DNA from: Oscillospiraceae bacterium
Lineage (GTDB): Bacteria; Bacillota_A; Clostridia; Oscillospirales; Ruminococcaceae
Assembly: GCA_017523995.1 (NCBI GenBank)
Contig: JAFWUX010000026.1
Coordinates: 1-10,602, forward strand
DNA: 10,602 nt
Reading direction: 5' to 3'
In this document: positions 1-6,390 of the stretch, one piece after another
Layout: every line of letters begins with the position of its first letter
Numbering within the stretch: position 1 is the stretch's first letter
Notes under the pieces: generated by a model
Told to the model about the DNA's origin: nothing
Seen by the model: only the letters and a program-made list of their open reading frames with translations
Databases searched by the model: none
Position numbers and translations under genes: made by a program

Positions 1-91
1 TGCGAGGGAACAACCCAAAGAGGACAGGGGGAAGGTTCGCGAGCTCACATTCCCCCTATCCCCTTTAGGTTTTTCCCTCGCGCTCCCTTTT
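1..91. repeat. Imperfect palindromic element, copy 1
   Basis: The left arm (about 1-46) is purine-rich and the right arm (about 41-87) is its imperfect reverse complement. The arms meet at GAGCTC (41-46). Both outer ends carry a GCGAGGGA-type block and both inner parts an AGGGGGAA-type block; I judge roughly 75-80% pairing by eye. Single-stranded or as RNA it would form a long interrupted hairpin. The same arm sequence recurs at 228-340, so this looks like an interspersed palindromic repeat or MITE-like sequence rather than a gene. I see no convincing promoter or CDS in it. The stretch 92-227 between the two copies shows nothing I can name. Confidence 0.5.
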
Positions 92-227
92 CCTGATTCC
101 TTGACCCCCTTAGGGCGAACGTCACTCATTCGGCGCAGGTTGTGTCTTAGAGCAATACTTACTTTGTGAAAGTCTTACGCTCAAACAATTGGCTTTTGTC
201 AAACAGGTGGCTCACGCCCCCAGAGAG

Positions 228-340
228 GAGAGGGTAAGGAAAGAGGGAGCGCGAGGGGGAGAACCTTAGGGAGAGGGGAGACCCGAGCTTCAGCGAGGAC
301 TTCCCTCTCTCTATGGTTCTTCCCCTCGCATTCGCGCCCC
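228..340. repeat. Imperfect palindromic element, copy 2
   Basis: The left arm (about 228-283) has a GCGAGGGGGAGAACC block. The right arm (about 286-335) is its inverse, with the pyrimidine counterpart GGTTCTTCCCCTCGC, and the centre lies around GAGCTTCAGC. The arms also resemble those of the element at 1-91, so four related arms of about 45 bp occur in 340 bp as two head-to-head pairs. Short reading frames here, for example a proline/leucine-rich one on the minus strand at 199-408, are by-products of the repeat composition. The A-rich stretch 341-439 holds nothing I recognise. Confidence 0.5.
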
Positions 341-439
341 GCGCCCAGTAAAATTAAACATTCGGACAAAGGATAAGAACAAAGAGACAAAATCCGCACC
401 AGCTTCAAAGTGAATAGAGAAAAGTGAAAAACGAAAAGC

Positions 440-483
440 TAAAAACCGAAGCCGCCCCAATCAACATTGACCGGAGCGGCTTC
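440..483 (-). terminator. Rho-independent terminator of the regulator-kinase-DUF2207 operon
   Basis: The arms GAAGCCGC (448-455) and GCGGCTTC (476-483) pair perfectly and can be extended inward by further G-C pairs with small bulges. Read on the minus strand, the stem is followed by GGTTTTTAGCTTTT, a T-tract. It lies about 70 nt past the DUF2207 stop codon, where an operon terminator is expected. The plus strand lacks a T-tract after the stem, so it is directional. Confidence 0.8.
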
Positions 484-504
484 ATCTTATCTAAACATAA
501 AAAG

Positions 505-559
505 CGGGATTCCAAAGTGCCCCTTTGGCGGGGATAGGGGACGCCCCCCTTTAATCCGC
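505..559. repeat. Structured GC-rich segment overlapping the DUF2207 stop codon
   Basis: Outer arms GCGGGATT (505-512) and AATCCGC (553-559) can pair with one bulge. Inside them CCAAAG/CTTTGG forms a hairpin (about 513-529), and the G-run/C-run block GGGGATAGGGGACGCCCCCC (530-549) can fold on itself. The stop codon of the DUF2207 gene (551-553) lies in the outer arm. It may be an inserted intergenic repeat abutting the gene end, or a 3' mRNA structure. I cannot tell which from one copy. Confidence 0.35.
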
Positions 560-2191
560 ACCGCCGCCTCCGCAGCTCGAACAACTCGAACAGCTTGAAC
601 AACTCGAGCAGCTCGAACAGCTTGATCCGCCCGAATCGCTCCGCACCGTGGGATCATAGGGCTTGACAACGCCCAGCAGATAAACCATGTCATTCAGCGG
701 ATTGCTGCCCTCCGGCGAATTGCCCGGCACATTCTCCGTGTGGAACATGAACGGCAGCACATCCAGACTGCGGAGCGCGCCGCTGCGCATGAGCGTCCGG
801 ATGCAGTCATAGGCGCTGTTTGTGTATCTGCCCTTTTTCCCGACAGTGTACCAGATTTTCAGATCCTGCTTGATTTTCTCGATTTCCCCCGCGGCGAGCA
901 GCTCCTGATAACGCTGACTGCTGCCGATAGTATTTCTATAATCATTCAGCCAGTCATTCACGCTTTTGAAGAACTGGTATGCCGTGTTCGTATCCGAAAC
1001 GGCTTTCCGGATTTCGGCATATGGGATCATCACACGGTCGCCCTGATCGGTATACGGAAAGCCGTTGACCAGCAGATTGCGGAACGCAATGCAGTTCTGT
1101 GTCTCGATATCGTTCTGCGCGGGCGTGCTTTTGCTCAGCTGGATGCCGTCCTCTGCAAAGAGCAGCATGCCCTGCCGGTGCAGATCGAACATGCCGAGAT
1201 AAAACGGCGTGAATCTATCCGTAAACACAGCGGCAGAGGGTCTGAGAACCGCATACCACGCAAAGGGGATGTTCACACTGTCCAGATGCTCTGCGGCATG
1301 CTCCAGACATTCCGGATCCTTTTTCAGCATGGCTTTTGCGCGGATACCCGGGGCGAAAATGAGCCACAGGATCAGGAAGATGATGATCGCGGGAAATGCC
1401 AGCGTGCTGATCACAGCCCCGATCACCAGTGCGACCGCACCGATTCCCGATGCGCTGATCTCTGTGCCGTTTCGTTTCGGAACGGATACATCGGAGACCC
1501 GCTGCAGGTCATCGAAATTGCTGCCGTCCATGCGGAGCGTCATCTGCCAGAGACCGGATGATGCGTTTCGGCTGCCGCTGATTATTTTCCCGATGATTTC
1601 TGTTGTGCTGCCTGTGAGACCGGCTTTTGCGGAGCTGTCCGCAGAAGGCATGGTCAGCCTGACCGCTGCTTTGGCGACCGGCGTGGTAAAGCGCTCACCG
1701 ATCAGGCGGTATGAGAATGCCGCTCTGCCGCTCTCCTCCATCTTGACGGCGCCGGGAATCCGGTAGGTGACGGCATACTGCACGGTTTGATTCTCCGCAG
1801 CCTGAAACCAGTGGATTGTATAGCCCGCGGCGTTTTTTTCGAGATAGTAATGCCCGTCATTGCGGTCGGTATTGTTCTGCGCGGCAGCCTCCCTGCCGTT
1901 GATTGAACAGTTCTGCACCTGCACATCCCGAATGTACTCAAGCTGACTGGAACTGTCATAAAAGATGTCCTTGTAAAAGCGCGTGAAGCTGCCCCTTACA
2001 TATTGGACCTGCCATTCTTCGGTGATGACCGCATCGCCGTTTGTTTCCAGCTCGATTGTGAAATCTGCGCTGTTGATCTGATACTGCTTGTCATCTGCGG
2101 ATGCGTTCAGCGGCGTGATGATCACTGTCAGCAGCAGCAGAACCGCTGCTGCAAAGAGAAACCGCATGCTGTGCCGGATTGTTCTTGTCAT
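551..2191 (-). CDS. DUF2207 family membrane protein with Cys-Ser-rich tail
   Basis: Predicted membrane protein of the DUF2207 family (molecular function unknown), 546 aa. A basic start and hydrophobic core (residues 1-32, ending PLNASA) form a signal peptide. An extracytoplasmic beta-rich region follows at about 35-235, with the family-like start of a two-lobed domain (TIELETNGDAVITEEW, near 45-60). One or two membrane segments lie at about 249-279, then a mainly soluble C-terminal region to 515. The last residues are six SSC triplets (523-540) and GGGGAD; many family members end in Gly/Ser-rich tails, here cysteine alternates. The ATG at 2191 is chosen over in-frame starts upstream because GGAGGT sits just before it and the signal peptide begins there. 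It is 59 bp behind the kinase gene in the same direction and is probably the third cistron, perhaps a target or partner of the two-component system. Confidence 0.85.
   Translation of the reverse strand: MTRTIRHSMRFLFAAAVLLLLTVIITPLNASADDKQYQINSADFTIELETNGDAVITEEWQVQYVRGSFTRFYKDIFYDSSSQLEYIRDVQVQNCSINGREAAAQNNTDRNDGHYYLEKNAAGYTIHWFQAAENQTVQYAVTYRIPGAVKMEESGRAAFSYRLIGERFTTPVAKAAVRLTMPSADSSAKAGLTGSTTEIIGKIISGSRNASSGLWQMTLRMDGSNFDDLQRVSDVSVPKRNGTEISASGIGAVALVIGAVISTLAFPAIIIFLILWLIFAPGIRAKAMLKKDPECLEHAAEHLDSVNIPFAWYAVLRPSAAVFTDRFTPFYLGMFDLHRQGMLLFAEDGIQLSKSTPAQNDIETQNCIAFRNLLVNGFPYTDQGDRVMIPYAEIRKAVSDTNTAYQFFKSVNDWLNDYRNTIGSSQRYQELLAAGEIEKIKQDLKIWYTVGKKGRYTNSAYDCIRTLMRSGALRSLDVLPFMFHTENVPGNSPEGSNPLNDMVYLLGVVKPYDPTVRSDSGGSSCSSCSSCSSCSSCSSCGGGGAD
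573..626 (-). repeat. Six tandem 9-bp units encoding Ser-Ser-Cys
   Basis: Six consecutive 9-bp units of the form CAGCTCGAA, CAACTCGAA or CAGCTTGAA (plus-strand reading) alternate without interruption. On the coding strand each encodes one SSC triplet of the DUF2207 tail. Units differ only at synonymous or wobble positions. The near-identity suggests growth by slippage or unequal exchange, so the number may vary between strains. Confidence 0.9.
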
Positions 2192-2250
2192 AGGATACCT
2201 CCGTCTGTTTGTGAGTTGTTGGATATGCAGGATGTGCGGTGCTCCGGGGT

Positions 2251-4566
2251 TCAGTGTTTGCCGATCGGCTGAAACAGCGGATTCAGTTTCAGCTCTGTTG
2301 TGAGGATGCCCGCCTCTGCCGTGACGCGCAGCTTGCACTGATACAGCGATGCGGTCTGCTGCGCGGTGCCGAGTTCATTTTTGAGCAGCGTGTCTGCATC
2401 GAGCGTGCCGGTATAGGGCGTGCAGATGCGCAGGGCGTATTTTTTGCCTGTGACCGTGATCCTGCTGCCCGCTGCCGCATGCCTGACTGCGGTTTCCGCA
2501 AGCTGTGCCGCGAGCGCCGACAAGCATTCCGCATTCGCAGTGAGCATGCATCTGCCGGATTCGCTCAGTGTCAGACCGTTCGTTTCCATCGCGGCTGCAT
2601 GATTCCGGAAAGCGGTGTGCAGCAGCGCTGTCAGGTCAAGCCGTTCTTTCTTCTTCGGGCGCTCCTTCTTGGTTTTGATTGTTCTGCGCAGGGGATTCCG
2701 TTTCAGCTCCGCGGTGAAGATGCCGTCCCTTGCCGTAATGCGCAGGCGGATTTTGTTGAGCGCCGCAATCTGCTGCACGATGCTCAGTCCCAGCCCGCTG
2801 CCGGAGTGGCTGCTGCGTTCTGCATCGCCGCGCCGGAACGGTTCGCAGAGTGTTTTCTCGTCAAGCTCACCGGAATAGGGATTGCAGATGCGCAGCCTGC
2901 ACTTTTCGGCGGATACCGTGATCTCGCTGCCTTCGGCTGCATGCTGCACCGCGTTCGCTGCGAGGTTTTCCGCAAGCTGCGTCAGCATATCGGCATTGCC
3001 CTCAACGATAAATGTTCCGGATTCTTTCAGCGTCAGACCGCGCTGCTCCATGATTGCCGTATTGCGCCGGAATGCCGCGTGCAGAAGTGCCGTCACATCG
3101 ACTCTGTCCTTCAGTTTGGGACGCTTCCGCGCTTCAAGCTGCGCGAGTCCCAGCACGCCTGCGATCATCTCATCCATGTGCGTGACATTCTCCATGATGA
3201 AATCCGCGTATTCATCGGTGTTCTCCGGATGATTGTGCGCGCGGATGTTTTCCGCATTGCCGTAGATCACGGCGAGCGGCGTTTTCAGATCGTGGGCGAG
3301 CGCGCCGGTTAAGTTTCTGCGGTATGTTTCGATGTCATAGCGTCTGCTGTAGATCAGATAGGAAATGACTGCCCAGACCAGCGCAAGCAGCAGCACCGGA
3401 ATAACCGAAAATGCAAGAACAAGCGGCAGCAGTGAGACATAATTATATTTGAAGTCGCGCTCCGGGTAGTAATACTGGAAATACCAAAGCTGCCAGTTCT
3501 GACCGCGGAACGTAATATCTCTGTCACAGGGTTCAAAAGAGATATATGGACTGTATCTTTCATCTCTGCCAAACAGGGAGTAAGTGCAAAATCTTTGGGG
3601 CAGGTTGTTCTTTTGTGATTCAATGCTCTCTTTGACCTGCTTGATCAGTTCCTCTCTGGTTTTGACCTGATATTCTTCCCGTATGTCCTGATTGAAAACG
3701 CCGTATTCTGCATCATAGAGCCGCTGCGCCCAATCTTTCTGCAGTTGTTCAAAGTTTTCCGAAATCTGCTGTGTGACCTCCTGCATGCATGCATCGGCAG
3801 TGGGCGAATTCGGGGAACCGCTCAGGAAAACATAGCCGAGCTTCGGCTCATCCTTTGCCAGCGCCGCGAATTGCGCATCTATGTCCGTTCCGTTTTCGTA
3901 ATCGGGATAATGGGAGAGTGTCTCCTTGTCATCCAGATTACAGATCATATCCCAGCCCTCTGCGCGGTCGATTGTGAGATCCGCCCATTCGCCCGGAATC
4001 GGCTTTTTGGATGCGAATACCCCGATCAGAGAGACAAGCGGAACCCGGTCCTTCTGCATATATACTTCGCCGGGGAGAAACATATCATCCTTGACGTAAA
4101 TGCTGTGAACGATTGCCTCAGTATAATACGCCTGTTTATTCATTGAATCTGCAAGCTGACCGATGAGCGTCGGATCATAGAGAAAGTAGAGCTTGCTTTC
4201 CTCCCCCTGCTTGGTGTATGCTGCTGCAAAGGTTTTGCTGGAATAGCATTCGCCGGTCTCCGGCTGATACAGCAGTAAAGCTTGCTCGGATACAGGATTT
4301 GGATAGAGGTTCGTCCCGAGTATCCGAGAGACTTCGCTGTCCGTCCTTTCTTTTCTATTCAGATCCTCCTCGATATCATCCACCCTGTACTCAGGTAGAC
4401 CGGGAAGAGTGGAATCGCGGCATTTCTCCCAGCCCTTGTAGAGATACTGCCAGCCGATGAGCCCCAGCGCCGCAACGGTACAGATCAGCAGTCTGCGCCG
4501 GAAGAATCTGCCGAATTTCTTTTTTCCGGGATACTTTGTCTGTTCCTGCTGTTTTTTCTTCTTCAT
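2251..4566 (-). CDS. Sensor histidine kinase with a second, degenerate ATPase domain
   Basis: Membrane sensor kinase, 771 aa, partner of the response regulator 12 bp upstream, whose TAG stop overlaps this gene's GGAGG site. Order: basic N-terminus; TM1 about 25-42; extracytoplasmic region about 43-375 of no recognised fold; TM2 about 377-406; HisKA with phospho-acceptor His425 in LAHDLKTP; ATPase domain about 487-625 with N-box Asn534/Asn538, an F-box-like EPFRRGD (575-581) and G2-box SGSGLGLSIV (588-597). The protein does not end there: after a basic linker a second copy of the ATPase region (about 636-769) follows. It keeps flanking segments (DLTALLHTAF, AVRHAAAGSRITV, TELKLNPL) but Asn538 aligns with Thr692, and the F- and G2-boxes are deleted, so it should not bind ATP normally. 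Autophosphorylation is expected from the first domain; a regulatory role for the second is inference. Confidence 0.92.
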   Translation of the reverse strand: MKKKKQQEQTKYPGKKKFGRFFRRRLLICTVAALGLIGWQYLYKGWEKCRDSTLPGLPEYRVDDIEEDLNRKERTDSEVSRILGTNLYPNPVSEQALLLYQPETGECYSSKTFAAAYTKQGEESKLYFLYDPTLIGQLADSMNKQAYYTEAIVHSIYVKDDMFLPGEVYMQKDRVPLVSLIGVFASKKPIPGEWADLTIDRAEGWDMICNLDDKETLSHYPDYENGTDIDAQFAALAKDEPKLGYVFLSGSPNSPTADACMQEVTQQISENFEQLQKDWAQRLYDAEYGVFNQDIREEYQVKTREELIKQVKESIESQKNNLPQRFCTYSLFGRDERYSPYISFEPCDRDITFRGQNWQLWYFQYYYPERDFKYNYVSLLPLVLAFSVIPVLLLALVWAVISYLIYSRRYDIETYRRNLTGALAHDLKTPLAVIYGNAENIRAHNHPENTDEYADFIMENVTHMDEMIAGVLGLAQLEARKRPKLKDRVDVTALLHAAFRRNTAIMEQRGLTLKESGTFIVEGNADMLTQLAENLAANAVQHAAEGSEITVSAEKCRLRICNPYSGELDEKTLCEPFRRGDAERSSHSGSGLGLSIVQQIAALNKIRLRITARDGIFTAELKRNPLRRTIKTKKERPKKKERLDLTALLHTAFRNHAAAMETNGLTLSESGRCMLTANAECLSALAAQLAETAVRHAAAGSRITVTGKKYALRICTPYTGTLDADTLLKNELGTAQQTASLYQCKLRVTAEAGILTTELKLNPLFQPIGKH
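2260..3123 (-). repeat. In-gene tandem duplication of the kinase ATPase region
   Basis: DNA at about 2677-3123 (first copy, residues 482-630) and 2260-2661 (second copy, residues 636-769) is recognisably related at nucleotide level. Both contain, for instance, GGATTC.GTTTCAGCTC near their low-coordinate ends and GCAGATGCGCAG plus TTTCCGCAAGCTG further in. The second copy lacks an internal block of about 16 codons covering the G2-box. Retained nucleotide similarity points to an internal duplication rather than acquisition of an unrelated domain. Confidence 0.8.
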
Positions 4567-4578
4567 TCTGATCGCCTC

Positions 4579-5262
4579 CTAGGTGTGATCCTTTAGCTGA
4601 TAACCCCTGGAGATGACTGTCCGGATTTGCTGGCCTGCACTGCCGAGTGCCTTGCGCAGCTTTTTGATGTGCGTATCCACAACGCGGTCGCTGCCGAAGA
4701 AATCGCTGCCCCAGATGCGGTCAAGGAGCTGGCCGCGCGAGACAACCCAGTCCCTGTGTTCCATCAGATATTGCAGCAGCGCGAATTCCTTTGCAGGCAG
4801 CGTCACGGGCTGCCCGTTCGCCGTGACGGCAAGCGTCAGCGGATTGAGCGTGATGCCCCCGCAGACAAGCTCGCTGCGCAGGATTGTGCCCTTTGCGCGT
4901 TTGAGCAGCGCCAGAACCTTTGCATAGAGCGTTGCGAGCGAAAACGGCTTGACCACATAGTCATCGCAGCCGAGCGTGTAGCCGTAAAGCACATCCTCCT
5001 CGCGGGCGCGCGCCGTGAGAAACAGCAGCGGAATATCGGATACGGCACGGATGCTGCGGCAGATCGAAAATCCGTCCAGATCAGGCAGCATGACATCCAG
5101 CAGAATCAGGTCATATTCGCCGCTGCGCGCGGCATCGAGCCCTTCTGCGCCGTTCTGCACAGTATCGAGCTGACAGATGTTATCCGGCTGTGCGGAAAAA
5201 TAATCCGCGATCATCCGGCAGATCTGCACATTGTCCTCGACAAGCAGAATTCTGTATGTCAT
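4579..5262 (-). CDS. OmpR/PhoB-family response regulator
   Basis: DNA-binding response regulator, 227 aa, receiving phosphate from the kinase encoded directly downstream. The receiver domain covers about 1-120: acidic pocket Glu9/Asp10, phospho-acceptor Asp56 in LILLDVMLP, Thr83 in FLTAR, Lys105 in VVKPF. A winged-helix output domain covers about 128-225 (VTLPAKEFALLQYL, then the recognition region VVDTHIKKLRKAL and the wing RTVISRGYQL). All catalytic positions are intact. A GTG at 5271 would give three more residues but lies inside the GGGAGGTG ribosome site, so the ATG at 5262, 8 nt behind GGAGG, is the better start. It is the first gene of the operon with the kinase and DUF2207 genes, preceded by a sigma-A-type promoter. 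Signal and regulon are unknown. Confidence 0.95.
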   Translation of the reverse strand: MTYRILLVEDNVQICRMIADYFSAQPDNICQLDTVQNGAEGLDAARSGEYDLILLDVMLPDLDGFSICRSIRAVSDIPLLFLTARAREEDVLYGYTLGCDDYVVKPFSLATLYAKVLALLKRAKGTILRSELVCGGITLNPLTLAVTANGQPVTLPAKEFALLQYLMEHRDWVVSRGQLLDRIWGSDFFGSDRVVDTHIKKLRKALGSAGQQIRTVISRGYQLKDHT

Positions 5263-5351
5263 TTGCCTCACCTCCCTGTGTCCTCAGCATATCAGAATGA
5301 TGTGTACTCCGTATGTCCTGCCAGTGATTTCCGGCTGCGTTATCTTAAATC

Positions 5352-5380
5352 AGTATAGCATATTTTTTACTGAATTGCAA
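5352..5380 (-). promoter_or_regulatory. Sigma-A promoter of the two-component operon
   Basis: On the minus strand TTGCAA (5375-5380), a 17-bp spacer and TATACT (5352-5357) form a good vegetative promoter. The start of transcription would be near 5345, giving a leader of about 80 nt before the response regulator. No other start signal is seen between it and the gene. Confidence 0.75.
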
Positions 5381-5394
5381 GGCTTTGGGGGAGA

Positions 5395-5436
5395 TTGAAA
5401 AAACACCCGCTTACGATTTCTTTCGTAAACGGGTGT
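5395..5436 (-). terminator. Rho-independent terminator after the HTH-desulfoferrodoxin gene
   Basis: ACACCCG (5403-5409) pairs with CGGGTGT (5430-5436), and after one mismatch TTACGA pairs with TCGTAA, closing a short T-rich loop. On the minus strand the stem runs straight into TTTTTT. It starts 12 nt past the stop codon of the regulator gene and separates it from the next operon's promoter. Confidence 0.9.
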
Positions 5437-5447
5437 CTGACTGCGCA

Positions 5448-6041
5448 TCATCTCCGCCGGATATCCTGATACAGGAATCCGCACTGTGTGCAGTACCAGA
5501 CGAGCCTGCCCATCCGGTACATCGGCATGGTGAAATGAAAATCCCACTCGGGATACTGTTTGAACAGCATGACGCTGCTGTCGGTGATGTACGCTGCAAA
5601 CGAGATATAGTGCGCCTTGGTCATCGGGTGCGCGGATGATACATACCATTCGCCGCCGGTGTCCTCGATTTGCAGCATTTCTTCCGGTTCTGCTCTGCGC
5701 GCCTCCATCGGGGAGAGACGGCTGCCGCAGCAGGTCACTGCAGCTTCAGAGCTTGCTGTGATGATGTTGCCGCACGATTTGCATACATAGAATTTCGTCT
5801 TCTTCATATTGCCTTTCTCACTTTCCTTTAGTGCGATCTCGCCTGTCAGCAGCACCTGAATATCCGTGCCGAAGACCTCTGCCAGTGCCGCAAGCAGCGA
5901 TACATCCGGACAGCCGTTGCCGCATTCCCATTTTGACACCGCCTTGTCACTGACATGGATGCGTTCTGCAAGCTGCTTCTGCGTCATGCCGTATTCTTTC
6001 CGGAGCCGTTTGATCAGATCGCCTGTTTTGCTCTGGTTCAT
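5448..6041 (-). CDS. XRE-type regulator fused to a desulfoferrodoxin-like domain
   Basis: Probable transcription factor, 197 aa. Residues about 6-62 are an XRE helix-turn-helix (GMTQKQLAERIHVSDKAVSKWE). After a short linker (70-80) comes a desulfoferrodoxin-like part: a small metal-binding subdomain with Cys87, Cys90, Cys104 and Cys105 (CxxC plus CC, as in the rubredoxin-like iron centre), then a superoxide-reductase-like subdomain with HPMTKAHYISF (His138, His144) and a closing C-T-Q-C (Cys184, Cys187). In canonical superoxide reductases the last motif is CNxHG-like, so a ligand His appears replaced by Cys; one further N-terminal ligand His is not seen. This suggests metal or redox sensing rather than catalysis, which is inference. 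The ATG at 6041 is used because the alternative at 6080 lies upstream of the -10 box; AGGGG precedes it. Single gene with its own promoter and terminator. Confidence 0.85.
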   Translation of the reverse strand: MNQSKTGDLIKRLRKEYGMTQKQLAERIHVSDKAVSKWECGNGCPDVSLLAALAEVFGTDIQVLLTGEIALKESEKGNMKKTKFYVCKSCGNIITASSEAAVTCCGSRLSPMEARRAEPEEMLQIEDTGGEWYVSSAHPMTKAHYISFAAYITDSSVMLFKQYPEWDFHFTMPMYRMGRLVWYCTQCGFLYQDIRRR

Positions 6042-6070
6042 GTGATCACCCCTTGTCTTGTTCTGATTCC

Positions 6071-6099
6071 ATGATACCATATGCGCGCAGGCTTGTCAA
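6071..6099 (-). promoter_or_regulatory. Sigma-A promoter of the HTH-desulfoferrodoxin gene
   Basis: Consensus TTGACA (6094-6099), a 17-bp spacer and TATCAT (6071-6076) on the minus strand. Transcription would start near 6064, about 23 nt before the ATG at 6041. The short leader includes TGATCA just before the start codon, a small palindrome that could be an operator, but with one copy this is only a guess. Confidence 0.85.
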
Positions 6100-6125
6100 T
6101 CCACGCTCCGTAGAGTGCAGACAGA

Positions 6126-6155
6126 AAGACAGCCCTCCGAGCGGAGAGCTGTCTT
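6126..6155 (-). terminator. Strong hairpin at the distal end of the CRISPR locus
   Basis: AAGACAGC (6126-6133) pairs with GCTGTCTT (6148-6155), continuing after one mismatch as CTCCG/CGGAG: 13 base pairs around a tiny loop. On the minus strand it is followed by the T-rich TTTCTGTCT; on the plus strand by ATAATTTTATTT. It lies directly after the last repeat remnant, so it probably ends the transcript running from cas12f1 through the array. It could also work in the other direction. Confidence 0.7.
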
Positions 6156-6167
6156 ATAATTTTATTT

Positions 6168-6390
6168 GCTATATTACAGATTGCAGCTGCTCGCCTACCA
6201 CATGGCGTATGATTGGAGGCTGTCTCGCAGTCCACATGTTATATGCAGATTGCAGCCGCCTGCGACGTTCTGCGCACAGGTAAAGATCGGACTCGCAGTC
6301 CACATGCTATATGCAGATTGCAGCAGCTTACGCAGAAACGCTGCTGTCAGGGTTTAACTCGCAGTCCACATGCTATATGCAGATTGCAGC
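6168..6390 (-). CRISPR. Short type V-F CRISPR array (33-bp repeats)
   Basis: Three near-identical 33-bp repeats, read on the minus strand in transcription order: 6390-6358, 6324-6292 (identical) and 6256-6224 (one substitution). A truncated repeat at about 6187-6168 keeps only the 5' portion with an indel. Intervals are 33 bp (6325-6357), 35 bp (6257-6291) and 36 bp (6188-6223), with periods of 66, 68 and about 69 bp. The repeat begins GCTGCAATC and ends ATGTGGACTGCGAG; that end resembles the crRNA handle of AsCas12f1 as I remember it (TGTGGAGTGTGAAC). Degeneration at the low-coordinate end places the distal end there and the leader side next to cas12f1, the same strand as the effector. The third interval itself resembles a diverged repeat. 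None of the spacers has a convincing match elsewhere in the window. Repeats or spacers may be trimmed by a base at the borders. Confidence 0.9.

Noticed and set aside
165..205. Minus-strand promoter starting with TTGACA in the gene-free left part
   Set aside because: The -35-like hexamer has no acceptable -10 at 16-18 bp and no gene follows.
199..408. Small proline/leucine-rich minus-strand protein
   Set aside because: It is a translation of the palindromic repeat arms, with no start signal.
2615..2640. First spacer matching the kinase gene (shared GCTGTCAGG)
   Set aside because: The match is about nine bases in a 33-base spacer, far too short for a protospacer.
740..3312. Long plus-strand frames (for example 740-1561 and 2239-3312)
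   Set aside because: They lie opposite the DUF2207 and kinase genes, have low-complexity Cys/Arg/Ala-rich translations with no recognisable domain, and lack ribosome sites.
5263..5271. GTG start adding three residues to the response regulator
   Set aside because: The GTG lies within the GGGAGGTG ribosome site; the next ATG has ideal spacing. The same reasoning rejects GTG at 7873 for cas12f1.
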